A DNA stretch of 64,000 nucleotides from positions 186,001 through 250,000 of the forward strand of contig PERI01000003.1 of the NCBI GenBank assembly GCA_002928515.1. The letters are read 5' to 3'. Origin of the DNA: Hyphomicrobium sp. (lineage in GTDB: Bacteria > Pseudomonadota > Alphaproteobacteria > Rhizobiales > Hyphomicrobiaceae). The notes under the pieces are model-generated. The model was not told where the DNA came from, did no database searches, and worked only from the letters and a program-made list of their open reading frames with translations. Below are positions 37,301-43,840 of the stretch, one piece after another. The translations under genes and the position numbers were made by a program. Numbering within the stretch: the first letter of the stretch is position 1; each line of letters starts with the position of its first letter.

Positions 37301-38298
37301 ACGACATACGCGTTTGATCGCGAAACACCTGCAACACGCCAGGATATTGGCTTGGTAGTTTTCGTATCTGTCTCAACGCCGGGATGTAACTCGCACGCGC
37401 CCGCGCGCAAATCCGTTCCGAACCAACTGACGATTAATGACACCGACGTCGCACTGGGAAGCGACGATTGCAGTTGATCGGCTGCCACTTCCCAATCGGT
37501 CGCCCCCAGCAACGTATGCACGTTTTCCGACGACGACACGCCCGGCAAAATCGATCGATGCACCGGCTCGGTCGCATAGACGAATTCACCCGAACCCGGA
37601 ATCATCACGACAGCGCGGATGCCGCCATCTTCGACTTCCGTGCTGCGATAAACTTCAAACGACAATTGCGGCACGCGATTGCCGTACTCGGCGAGCGCCA
37701 AGCGTTCGAACACTATATACGCCACACCGCGATAGGCTGGCACATTGTCCGCGCCGTCACGCGCGACGATCAAACTGTCCGGTTCTTGCGTTTGCGTGCC
37801 CGTGTAGAGCCGCCAAACCAAGCGCGATAATTCAATTTCGCGGCCATCTGCCCACACGCGACCGATGCGCGTGATTGGGCCTTCGCACAAAGCTACTGCG
37901 AAGTTCGCGTAGTAGCGATATTCCGTTGTGCGCGCTCCGCCGCCACCCAGGGCACCGCCTTTGCCAGCGCCTGACGCTTGTGACGACCGGATGACCTCTT
38001 CATCGAACTCCGTTGCCCAGATCACCTGACCGCCAACGCGAGCGCGACCATAGAGGCGCGGGATCGGCGCGCCTTCCGTCGAACCCGTCACCTGCAAATC
38101 GGACAGGCGCGGCCCTTCGACAGCACGATTTTGCCCCGATGCGCCAAACAGCGCGTTATCGACCACAGACCCGGCCAACGCTCCGAGCTGGCCGCCAAGT
38201 GTCGCGCCTGAAATCGTGGCTCCGAGAATCCCAAGGCCAGCCGGAAAGATGCTGCCGCCCACAGCCGCTCCAACCGCTGCCAGCGCCAGCGTTGCCAT
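34342..38298 (-). CDS. GTA g15: tail-tip megatron protein with TIM-barrel domain
   Basis: Largest protein of the cluster (1318 residues), the baseplate/tail-tip host-specificity protein of the GTA particle. A Gly/Ala-rich hydrophobic N-terminus (residues 1-50) starts the protein, then a tail-hub-like region. The GTA TIM-barrel-like domain lies at about 430-740 (GADWSEYFGHQPSDGSGDVYFHL; FWLMEIGCPAVDKGANQP). A phage tail protein domain follows near 800-950, and an RcGTA g15-type C-terminal region (SVSELGLELNWRSG; SPVHVRGVRSG). It ends 42 bases before the lysis gene and starts three bases after the g14 stop. The barrel may act on cell-wall or surface glycans during DNA delivery; this is inferred from the family. 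Confidence 0.93.
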   Translation of the reverse strand: MATLALAAVGAAVGGSIFPAGLGILGATISGATLGGQLGALAGSVVDNALFGASGQNRAVEGPRLSDLQVTGSTEGAPIPRLYGRARVGGQVIWATEFDEEVIRSSQASGAGKGGALGGGGARTTEYRYYANFAVALCEGPITRIGRVWADGREIELSRLVWRLYTGTQTQEPDSLIVARDGADNVPAYRGVAYIVFERLALAEYGNRVPQLSFEVYRSTEVEDGGIRAVVMIPGSGEFVYATEPVHRSILPGVSSSENVHTLLGATDWEVAADQLQSSLPSATSVSLIVSWFGTDLRAGACELHPGVETDTKTTKPISWRVAGVSRSNAYVVSQREGRAAYGGTPSDQTVIAAIRDLNARGLGVTLTPFILMDVAEENSLANPYGGASQPPYPWRGRITCHPASGQPGTVDKTTAAASQIAAFVGTVSPAHFSISGDSVVYSGPNEWSYRRMVLHQAYLAKVAGGVEAFQIGTELRGLTQVRSGADAYPFVAALISIADDVRTILGPETKILYGADWSEYFGHQPSDGSGDVYFHLDPLWASPNIDAIGMDVYWPLSDWRDGRSHLDYQAGASSIYDLDYLKGNLHGGEGFDWYYASQADRDAQVRTPITDGAGKPWIYRFKDIKSWWLNPHYNRPGGVESATPTAWVPQSKPFWLMEIGCPAVDKGANQPNVFVDPKSSENALPYYSRGQRDDLMQARFLRAFSEAFDWESEGYVEGLNPISTLTGSRMVSRDHIFVYCWDARPYPAFPNEITYWSDGTNWPLGHWINGRLDSSGLDDLVRQILRDYDFEDFSQGALNGTVPGYVIDRVMSARDALQPLELAYFFDSIESEGQIVFRHRGQSAWPETVTEADVVESSANAALYSLTRGQETELPASAKIRFISGDDDYSQAVAEARRLTGASGRVAQADIAIVLDDGLAGAIAESWLFETWAARERSTFALPPTALAIEPGDVVTLDVGGREYTVRVTEISEHGAREIEARSIDVDVYERTGLPSRTVAPSQPVQIGAPEVAYLDVPTWSEGADATSGYVAALQQPWPGSVAVYSSAQASGYQLRALVPASATLGETLTDLSPGPEGRIDRASRLQVRLTQGALTSVDDVALLGGANLAAVRNASGGWEIFQFQSAALIAAQTYELSGLLRGQFGTEQDMADVVAAGATFIVLDAAVTPIPLSVSELGLELNWRSGPGNRDIGDASYETVPFRFTGAGLRPLSPVHVRGVRSGADDVTVKWTRRTRVGGDSWELAEVPLSEDSERYEIDILDGASVKRTLTATTPTVGYTAAQQTADFGAVQSSIALEVYQMSALGGRGTGRAATV

Positions 38299-38301
38299 GT
38301 C

Positions 38302-38769
38302 CTACACTCCACGATGCACATTTGTGCACTCACGATTTGGAAATCTAAATTGTCCGGCGATACGTCGCCGCCACCACGACGACAGCGCGACTTCCGACAC
38401 CGGCCCGCCTTCCATCGCGTGAATCATCGTCGTGTCTCTGGCGATGATGGCTGCATGTTTGGCAACCGTGTGCGCTCGCAAGCGAAACACGACGACATCG
38501 CCTGGCGAAACCTCAGCTTGCGAAATCGCTGTCATGTGTCGGCTCGCGCCGTCGAGCATCGTCTCGATACCGCTCGCTTCTGCCCAATCGCGGCTATAAT
38601 GCATCGCGATATTCGGCTCGCCTCCGTACACGTCGCGCCAGACGCCGCGCACAAGGCCAAGACAATCGCAACCCACGCCGCGCACACTCGCCTGATGATG
38701 ATAGGGCGTGCCCAGCCACGACCGCGCCATCGCAACGATCGCATCGCGAGATACAACGGGGTGTTTCAT
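38302..38769 (-). CDS. GTA g14: NlpC/P60 cell-wall peptidase of the tail
   Basis: Tail-associated cysteine peptidase that cuts peptidoglycan during DNA entry. Catalytic Cys is in GVGCDCLGLVRGVW (about residue 31) and His in VAKHAAIIARDTTMIHAM (about 103). At 155 residues it is typical of the phage cell wall peptidase family next to g13 and g15. The frame opens at 38862, but the ATG at 38769 shares a base with the stop of g13 (TGATG) and removes an implausible N-terminus. Translational coupling with g13 is therefore likely. Confidence 0.93.
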   Translation of the reverse strand: MKHPVVSRDAIVAMARSWLGTPYHHQASVRGVGCDCLGLVRGVWRDVYGGEPNIAMHYSRDWAEASGIETMLDGASRHMTAISQAEVSPGDVVVFRLRAHTVAKHAAIIARDTTMIHAMEGGPVSEVALSSWWRRRIAGQFRFPNRECTNVHRGV

Positions 38770-39629
38770 CACGACCTGCGCGCAACTTTGGTCAGGTAAG
38801 GATTGCCGGGCATCGCCGGAAAGGCGCGAAAATTCACACCGTTTGAAAATTGCGATTTGCACGTCTCGAAGCGTTTATCGCATCCAGCGGTCACCGTGAT
38901 TGTCGTGCCCGCCTCTGGTGGCGCATCGAGCGCTGTCCAGAGATCCAGTGTCACCACGCCGGCAATTTTCGTATGCGCTTTAATCTCGATAGCGCGCGCC
39001 GTTGCCTCGCCGGATGTGAACCGCACTAGGCCACGCGTGAAATGATCGTGGGCAAACGCATCCAAGCCGCTGACGATCAACCGGCGCGCACTCAATGCTT
39101 CAACCACCACGCCAAAGCCGCGCCAAGCCGCGTTTTCTAAATCGATCCCACAGCGCGCATCGCCGAGATCAGCATCGCACGTCAGTTGATAAAGCCGCCC
39201 TTTGGGCTGCTGCAAATAGTGTGCGAGGCCGCGTACCTCTGCGGTAAACGCTGTGCCCGTGCGGCGGACTTCTCCGATACTGCCTGACCGCATCAACACG
39301 CGCTGCTCGGGTGCCTGCCAATTCACGCGATAAATCGAAATCGCCGCATCGTCATAGAGACCGGCTGCTAAATCATTTTCGTTCAACGCCGCCGATGACA
39401 ATGCGCCGCTGACTTCGAGATTATCGACCGATAGACCAACGCCATCTTTGATATCGCTGGCGGTAAAGCCTGCTGCGGCCTCAAATGCCACGCCATCGAA
39501 TTCCACATTGCGATCGTGATCGGTAAAGCCCTGCACGACGCCATCAGCGCGCACCAGTTTCCAGCACCAACACAGCGTCGTGGTACCGCTGTCGAGATGC
39601 GCTTGAAGGTCCGCGCCGAGCTGTTTCAT
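38769..39629 (-). CDS. GTA g13: DUF2163 / BR0599-like tail-hub protein
   Basis: Structural protein of the distal tail, 286 residues. N-terminal DUF2163 domain (LCWCWKLVRADGVVQGFTDHDRNVEF) and C-terminal phage_BR0599 domain with the Cys-containing end CDKRFETCKSQFSNGVNF then FPAMPGNPYL, which is diagnostic. The cysteines near residues 140-160 and at the C-terminus match the iron-sulfur-type ligands proposed for this family in RcGTA. ATG overlaps the g12 stop (ATGA). Operon position between g12 and g14 confirms the call. Confidence 0.94.
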   Translation of the reverse strand: MKQLGADLQAHLDSGTTTLCWCWKLVRADGVVQGFTDHDRNVEFDGVAFEAAAGFTASDIKDGVGLSVDNLEVSGALSSAALNENDLAAGLYDDAAISIYRVNWQAPEQRVLMRSGSIGEVRRTGTAFTAEVRGLAHYLQQPKGRLYQLTCDADLGDARCGIDLENAAWRGFGVVVEALSARRLIVSGLDAFAHDHFTRGLVRFTSGEATARAIEIKAHTKIAGVVTLDLWTALDAPPEAGTTITVTAGCDKRFETCKSQFSNGVNFRAFPAMPGNPYLTKVARRS

Positions 39630-40264
39630 AGCCGGATCTCTACGACGGGAATATTCGGGATCGCGCCATGCTGGAAGCCCGACATATTGACTTCAAGTTT
39701 GTCACTGTCGAAGCGCACAGGCACATCGAACTCAAATCCTGCGCTCACGATTTGCCCCGCGCCGGGCACATGTCCCGGTAGAAATGTCACTTCACCCGTT
39801 GTCGGAGCTACGCTGAAATGCAGTCCCGACGTTTGCACAACGCCCGCCACCGCGACCTTCACGGTGCCCGCCAACGGCTTTCTGATCGTGCGCGTCCACG
39901 GCGCGTGAGCGCTGCCGTAAACTTTCTGCAATTGAAAAGTCGTTTGCGTTCCAGTGCCGGTGCCGATCACTTGATCCATCGCCGACGTCACGCCGCTTGG
40001 CGGACACGATTTCCAATCGGCGTGATCGCGCCAGCGAAACCCATATAGTCGCCCGCGCCGCTCCTCGAAAATAGCAATGACGGCATTCAACGCATCGAGT
40101 GACTTCACACCGTATCCTGCGTTGTAGCTTCGGCGGCTATCGGCCCATCGGCTGTTGCGTTCTTCAAAGCCTGATCCCAGGACGACGACATCTGTGCGTC
40201 GTTCAGGACCACCTTGCGCGCCGCGCGAAATTTCGCTCGGAAATCGAATGTCATGAAAACTCAT
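39626..40264 (-). CDS. GTA g12: DUF2460 distal tail protein
   Basis: Distal tail protein, 212 residues, of the DUF2460/TIGR02217 family. Visible marks are FHDIRFPSEISRGAQGGPERRT at the start of the protein (with FHDIRFP and GGPERRTDV as the conserved core), YNAGYGVKSLDALNAVIA and a GFRWRDHADWKS segment. It forms the ring joining tail tube and hub in RcGTA. ATG at 40264 lies 29 bases after the g11 stop. No anomalies. Confidence 0.94.
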   Translation of the reverse strand: MSFHDIRFPSEISRGAQGGPERRTDVVVLGSGFEERNSRWADSRRSYNAGYGVKSLDALNAVIAIFEERRGRLYGFRWRDHADWKSCPPSGVTSAMDQVIGTGTGTQTTFQLQKVYGSAHAPWTRTIRKPLAGTVKVAVAGVVQTSGLHFSVAPTTGEVTFLPGHVPGAGQIVSAGFEFDVPVRFDSDKLEVNMSGFQHGAIPNIPVVEIRL

Positions 40265-40293
40265 GTTGGATGCTTTCGCTCACCGAGACCGAC

Positions 40294-40902
40294 TTACAAA
40301 TTGCGCTGACCGAGTGCCGTCGCGCGCGCAATCATCGCGGCGACTTGCGTTTCAGAACGCCTGAAACTTTCCGCGTCCGGCGTGGAAATATTGATCGTGA
40401 TCATGGCGCCACCGCTGCCGGTTGCCGCCACTCCCAACCGTCCATCGGGTCCGCGAGCCAATGGCATGATTGCTTCCGCGCCGCGCTCGCCAGCGATGCC
40501 CTTCAATCCGCCCGCTAAGGGAAACGCAATCGGGCTCGCAATGACGCCACCTTTTGCGAACGGCACCGGCGCGCCTCGCTTCAACACGCCGCCATTCGCG
40601 AAAGCCAATCCGCCAGAGAAGGCACCTTGCAGCAAGCTGCTGAAACCTTGCTCCAGTGGTTTGAATGCGGCCTTCAATACGATCTGCGATAAACTCACAG
40701 CCAACGACTTGAACACATCGCCGAGCGACCGTCCTTTGATGGCAACGCCCTCGAATGCATTGATCAGCGCGTTGGAAAACTGCGCACCCGCTCGGCTCGT
40801 TGAGCGCAGTTTTTCTTCAAAGCCAGTGGTATCGGCGCGGATCACGACATCCCAGGTCTCGAACGGTGCCGCCGATGACGGCGTCGAGGGAAAGTCGGTC
40901 AT
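40294..40902 (-). CDS. GTA g11: short tape-measure protein
   Basis: Sets tail length. At 202 residues it is short, which fits the short GTA tail. The N-terminal part is helical (ADTTGFEEKLRSTSRAGAQF). A membrane-active Gly/Ala/Phe-rich segment follows (SLLQGAFSGGLAFANGGVLKRG), then GGVIASPIAFPLAGGLKGIAGERGAEAIMPLARGPDG with the family core GIAGERGAEAIMPL. It overlaps the g10.1 stop by 4 bases (ATGA). Length and motifs agree with RcGTA g11. Confidence 0.92.
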   Translation of the reverse strand: MTDFPSTPSSAAPFETWDVVIRADTTGFEEKLRSTSRAGAQFSNALINAFEGVAIKGRSLGDVFKSLAVSLSQIVLKAAFKPLEQGFSSLLQGAFSGGLAFANGGVLKRGAPVPFAKGGVIASPIAFPLAGGLKGIAGERGAEAIMPLARGPDGRLGVAATGSGGAMITINISTPDAESFRRSETQVAAMIARATALGQRNL

Positions 40903-41081
40903 AGTGCGTGCCTCTCATCAGGATATTGCTGCATCAATTCGGCGAGATCCGTTTTTGTCGGTGCGTCGCTGTATCCGCTGAGACCCAATCGTCCACGTAT
41001 GGCTGCATCAAACTCACGCGGCGTCATTTGCCAGAATACGAGCGGAGCGAACCCCAACACGCCTAGCCCGATGGCCATCAC
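40899..41081 (-). CDS. GTA g10.1: small tail assembly chaperone (rcc01693 type)
   Basis: A 60-residue protein equal to the phage tail assembly chaperone family found between g10 and g11 in alphaproteobacterial GTAs. Core motif: LGFAPLVFWQMTPREFDAAI. It starts with GTG at 41081, overlapping the stop of g10 (GTGA); an ATG at 41078 is in the same frame. The protein is short enough to be missed by annotation. Such pairs of chaperones are often made as a frameshifted product in phages; here they are separate, coupled genes. Confidence 0.88.
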   Translation of the reverse strand: MMAIGLGVLGFAPLVFWQMTPREFDAAIRGRLGLSGYSDAPTKTDLAELMQQYPDERHAL

Positions 41082-41536
41082 GTCGTTCCAGGGAAAGGGG
41101 CGCGCGCTGCCGCGCCACCTCCGATGCTCGATGTGGAACTCGTATGACCCGTCACGTCAGGGTCGAGATCACGCGCAGCGCTTCCGCCCCCAAATCCTTC
41201 AACGGGCTCCGCCTGTTCATGCGCACTCGCGCCTCCGAAGGTCGCCGTCAGCAAGCGCGATACGACCTCAACGAAGCCTGCGGCAGCGCCATCGGCTTGC
41301 ATGTGCGAGACGTCGGCGTCCGTCACCGCGTGGCCGGCCCCGCGCAATCCCGCGCCAATTATCTTGACGCAGTCGCGCGCAGATAAGCGGCCTTTTTCAA
41401 AACGTGCCGTCAGCGCCAGCATGTCTTCGTCACCGAATGCATGTTCCAATTCTGCGAGCGCACCCAGCGTCAGCACCAGGCGATGTCGAACGCCATCGAA
41501 GTGCGCTTCGATCTCGCCGCGATGTACGTTAGCCAT
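41078..41536 (-). CDS. GTA g10: tail assembly chaperone
   Basis: Gene transfer agent family protein (GTA_TAC type), 152 residues. Core: MANVHRGEIEAHFDG, then LVLTLGALAELEHAFGDEDM and LSARDCVKIIGAGLRGAG. The first 95 residues are the usual family domain; the C-terminal 50 residues are a low-complexity Gly/Ala/Ser tail absent from short homologues. The frame opens at 41587, but the ATG at 41536 has GGAG six bases upstream and starts exactly where the family does. The start lies 48 bases after the g9 stop. Confidence 0.9.
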   Translation of the reverse strand: MANVHRGEIEAHFDGVRHRLVLTLGALAELEHAFGDEDMLALTARFEKGRLSARDCVKIIGAGLRGAGHAVTDADVSHMQADGAAAGFVEVVSRLLTATFGGASAHEQAEPVEGFGGGSAARDLDPDVTGHTSSTSSIGGGAAARAPFPGTT

Positions 41537-41583
41537 TTTAAACTCCGCTTTTCGTTTCGATACTGAGGTGGTTCGCGTGGACC

Positions 41584-41997
41584 TCAAGCAGCGGTAAAGC
41601 TCAATTCGCCCGCACTCTCCAACGACAACTCGAATGCGACTTCACCATCGTGTCGCCCGCTGAATTCCAGCGACGAAATCTGAAACGGACCTTCGATGGT
41701 GCCGAAGTCCGGAACGATGACCTGCCATGGGCGTATCGTGCTGTTGAATGCGTAATCGCGCACGGTGGCGTCGGATGCTGCATCCTTGAAGACGCCGCTT
41801 CCTGTCACGCGCGCTGACTTTGCCCCAGCGCCCGATAACAATTCACGCCATTGTCCGGCGCTCTCGGTGTGCGTCACATCCACGGTCTCGGCGTTCACCG
41901 CAAACGTGCGTGAGCGCAGGCCTGCGATTGTCGTGAATGCGCCTGCGCCCGTCGTATCGACCTTCAACAGAAGGTCTTTGCCCTTTTGTGCTGCCAT
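41584..41997 (-). CDS. GTA g9: major tail tube protein
   Basis: Tail tube protein of 137 residues, TP901-1-like phage major tail family. Motifs: AAQKGKDLLLKVDTTG at the start, TVDVTHTESAGQWRELLSGAG and FQISSLEFSGRHDGEVAFELSLESAG, which give the beta-rich tube fold. It lies 91 bases downstream of g8; the gap carries a fragment of the GTC(A)TCCCGG repeat family. No anomaly in length. Confidence 0.93.
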   Translation of the reverse strand: MAAQKGKDLLLKVDTTGAGAFTTIAGLRSRTFAVNAETVDVTHTESAGQWRELLSGAGAKSARVTGSGVFKDAASDATVRDYAFNSTIRPWQVIVPDFGTIEGPFQISSLEFSGRHDGEVAFELSLESAGELSFTAA

Positions 41998-42031
41998 GTT
42001 TTGAAATCCTCAGTTGTCGTCTTTTTACTGT

Positions 42032-42072
42032 GGCTCCCGGATGACGTTGCGCGGCAACGTCTCCGTGGTGAC
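42032..42072. repeat. Partial copy of the CCCGGATGAC repeat in the g8-g9 gap
   Basis: The stretch from GGCTCCCGGATGACG to GTGAC resembles the right half of the repeat at 43706-43830 (both have CCCGGATGACGT, then GGCAACG and CTCCG/GTCCGG). It contains a small stem, GACGTTGCGCGGCAACGTC. It appears truncated. See the findings for the family. Confidence 0.6.
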
Positions 42073-42088
42073 AGCCTCAATGCAAAAA

Positions 42089-42496
42089 TCACATAGGTTC
42101 CGTCACCGCGCGATAGCGCGTGATGCCGTGATATGTTTCACCATCGGGATCGCGTCGGGCATCTGAAAACTCATGTCGTAAATTCACCAGCCGATGCCCG
42201 TCGAGGGCCAATGCCTGATCGTGTAGGGCCGCCTGCGTTGCGGCCATGATTGCATCGGTTTCCTTGCGCCCCAAGGCGCGCGACCAAACATGCAACGTCA
42301 CAAGGTGCTCGTGCCCCACATCCGTTGCCGTTGACCAATCGCGCTCCGAGGTCTGTGCAAATACCAAATATGGAAACTCGGCGCGCGTCGGCACATCATC
42401 GTAAATGCGCGCGCCTCCTAAGGCCGCCGTTACGGCCACGTCGTTGGCAAGCGCGGACACTATTGCCGTTCGCACGGCGGTGCTGGCACTCATCAT
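42089..42496 (-). CDS. GTA g8: DUF3168 tail terminator/completion protein
   Basis: A 135-residue protein of the DUF3168 family, which closes the head-proximal end of the tail. Motifs: VRTAIVSALANDVAVTAALGG, IYDDVPTRAEFPYLVFAQ and LVTLHVWSRALGRKE are characteristic. Two adjacent ATG codons (42496 and 42493) are possible starts. It follows a small ORF (42517-42693) that lies between g7 and g8 here. Confidence 0.92.
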   Translation of the reverse strand: MMSASTAVRTAIVSALANDVAVTAALGGARIYDDVPTRAEFPYLVFAQTSERDWSTATDVGHEHLVTLHVWSRALGRKETDAIMAATQAALHDQALALDGHRLVNLRHEFSDARRDPDGETYHGITRYRAVTEPM

Positions 42497-42516
42497 GTTA
42501 TGAGCTTCCTCACTAT

Positions 42517-42693
42517 TTATCGCGCAGGGTCATCATCTTGACTGACGCGTGCGACGGCACTGTCGCGGTCGAGCTGGTCGCGGCGATGTCGTCTCTCGGC
42601 TTCGCGACGACGCACGGCATCGGACGCGAGTTTCGCCGAGCGCGCTGCCGTGCGCCCGCTACCAATGCCTGAAACGTTGATTTGCAATTTCAT
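42517..42693 (-). CDS. Small basic protein encoded between GTA g7 and g8
   Basis: A 58-residue, strongly charged protein: MKLQINVSGIGSGRTAARSA, then an Arg/Glu/Asp-rich helical stretch (RRREAERRHRRDQLDRD). Its ATG at 42693 overlaps the g7 stop by 4 bases (ATGA), as most adjacent GTA genes here do, and its stop lies 20 bases before g8. This coupling argues that it is translated. I recognise no family. It may be a remnant of an HK97 gp10-like protein, whose start is similar in style, or a GTA accessory protein specific to this group. Confidence 0.5.
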   Translation of the reverse strand: MKLQINVSGIGSGRTAARSAKLASDAVRRREAERRHRRDQLDRDSAVARVSQDDDPAR

Positions 42694-43022
42694 AGATCGC
42701 GCTCTTCGACCGGGCAACGCAGCCAACGTCCGCGATCATCCGGGTCAATCGCGCCGCGTATGTCGAACACGCGTGTTCCAAAAGTGATGCGCATGTCCGG
42801 TGTCACGTCGGCGCGAAAGCGCATCCACACATCGTGCGTTGCGCGACCGGCGACCCGATCTAGCGCAAAGCCTTCGTCGCTGCCGCGCGTCCAGATCGCG
42901 GCGTACACGTCGGCGACGGGCTGCCATATGCTTGTCGCGCCACCGGCGCCATCATCTGTGCGCACCGCGCGTTCGATGACCACGCGATGACGCAAATCAC
43001 CAATCGTAATCGGCAATGTCAT
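42690..43022 (-). CDS. GTA g7: head closure (head-tail adaptor) protein
   Basis: Phage head closure protein of the SPP1 gp16-like family, 110 residues. Motifs: GDLRHRVVIERAVRTDDGAGG at its start (core RHRVVIE), WQPVADVYAAIW, MRFRADVTPDMRITFG and FDIRGAIDPDDRGRWL. The ATG at 43022 overlaps the g6 stop by 4 bases. It seals the capsid portal after DNA filling. Confidence 0.92.
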   Translation of the reverse strand: MTLPITIGDLRHRVVIERAVRTDDGAGGATSIWQPVADVYAAIWTRGSDEGFALDRVAGRATHDVWMRFRADVTPDMRITFGTRVFDIRGAIDPDDRGRWLRCPVEERDL

Positions 43023-43594
43023 AGGCGGATTTTCCGAAAGGGCTGGATCAAATCAGAGACAGCGTCGGGTATGCGCGCGGACACCGAGCCTATCTCGACC
43101 GGATCGCGGTGCTCGTACCAATGTGCCGTCAGCATGAGTATGGCGTGCTTCAAAGGCGCTGGCACACTTGCAGCCGTTGCACCGAAGCCTGCAAGAATAT
43201 CGATCTCGATACCGTTGATTGCAACGCCTGGATCGGGTCGCACGCCGCCGCCCCACACCAGACGCGGCGGCTTTGAGGCCAGATCAACGAGATAATTGGT
43301 CGGCGACATCGCAACCGGTGCGCCGAGTGTGTTTTTCACTCTGACTGCGCTGACCGCCTGTAGCGGGCTCAATGGAATGTCCACGGCATCGCCTTTCGGC
43401 CATCGGTCGAGCAACAGTGTCCATGACTGCGCAATCAACGCGATGGAGAGCGACGCCTCCACATGCAGGCGCGATGTGAGCACGAGGCTTGCTATCAGAA
43501 CATCTTCCGACGTTTCCGTGATGCGCAAATGCGCTTTCGCTTCCTCCACCGTTACCGGTTCAACCGCCGGACCGCCCGTCAGCATCAATGCCAT
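43019..43594 (-). CDS. GTA g6: head-tail connector protein
   Basis: Adaptor protein of the phage gp6-like / phiE125 gp8-like connector family, 191 residues. Motifs: GGPAVEPVTVEEAKAHLRI, SWTLLLDRWPKGDAVDIPLSPLQ (core DIPLSPLQAVSAV), and ILMLTAHWYEHRDPVEIG. It is the first gene after a strong terminator that separates it from the capsid gene, so its expression level is probably lower than that of capsid. No start alternatives of note. Confidence 0.92.
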   Translation of the reverse strand: MALMLTGGPAVEPVTVEEAKAHLRITETSEDVLIASLVLTSRLHVEASLSIALIAQSWTLLLDRWPKGDAVDIPLSPLQAVSAVRVKNTLGAPVAMSPTNYLVDLASKPPRLVWGGGVRPDPGVAINGIEIDILAGFGATAASVPAPLKHAILMLTAHWYEHRDPVEIGSVSARIPDAVSDLIQPFRKIRL

Positions 43595-43619
43595 CAGTGT
43601 CGTCCTTTATGTTGTCCCG

Positions 43620-43660
43620 AAAAAAAAATGCGGGGCCATCACAAGGGATGACCCCGCATT
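43620..43660 (-). terminator. Strong intrinsic terminator between capsid (g5) and g6
   Basis: On the minus strand AATGCGGGGTCATC pairs with GATGGCCCCGCATT around a loop of about six bases, giving a 14-pair stem with one G-T type mismatch. It is followed at once by nine T (43620-43628 as A on the plus strand). It lies 181 bases after the capsid stop and 26 bases before the g6 ATG, inside the GTA operon. Partial read-through would yield more capsid than connector and tail proteins. Confidence 0.85.
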
Positions 43661-43705
43661 CGATCCGCACAGGCGGGAGGGGAACCTGCGCTGGAATTCA
43701 TTTCT

Positions 43706-43830
43706 CATTGTCATCCCGGCCGAGCCGTCATTCACGGCGAGAGCCGGGACCCAGACTTTAGATGCACGATGCGTGTGGTGACCCTGGGTCCCGGATGACG
43801 TCGCACGGCAACGCGTCCGGGATGACAATG
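43706..43830. repeat. Inverted-repeat element between g5 and g6
   Basis: A 125-bp element bounded by exact 14-base inverted ends, CATTGTCATCCCGG (43706-43719) and CCGGGATGACAATG (43817-43830). Inside are a second pair, GCCGGGACCCAG and CTGGGTCCCGG-like arms. It lies in the gap between the capsid stop and the terminator. It resembles small palindromic chromosomal repeats common in Hyphomicrobiales. Confidence 0.8.
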
Positions 43831-43840
43831 GGTGCTAGAA

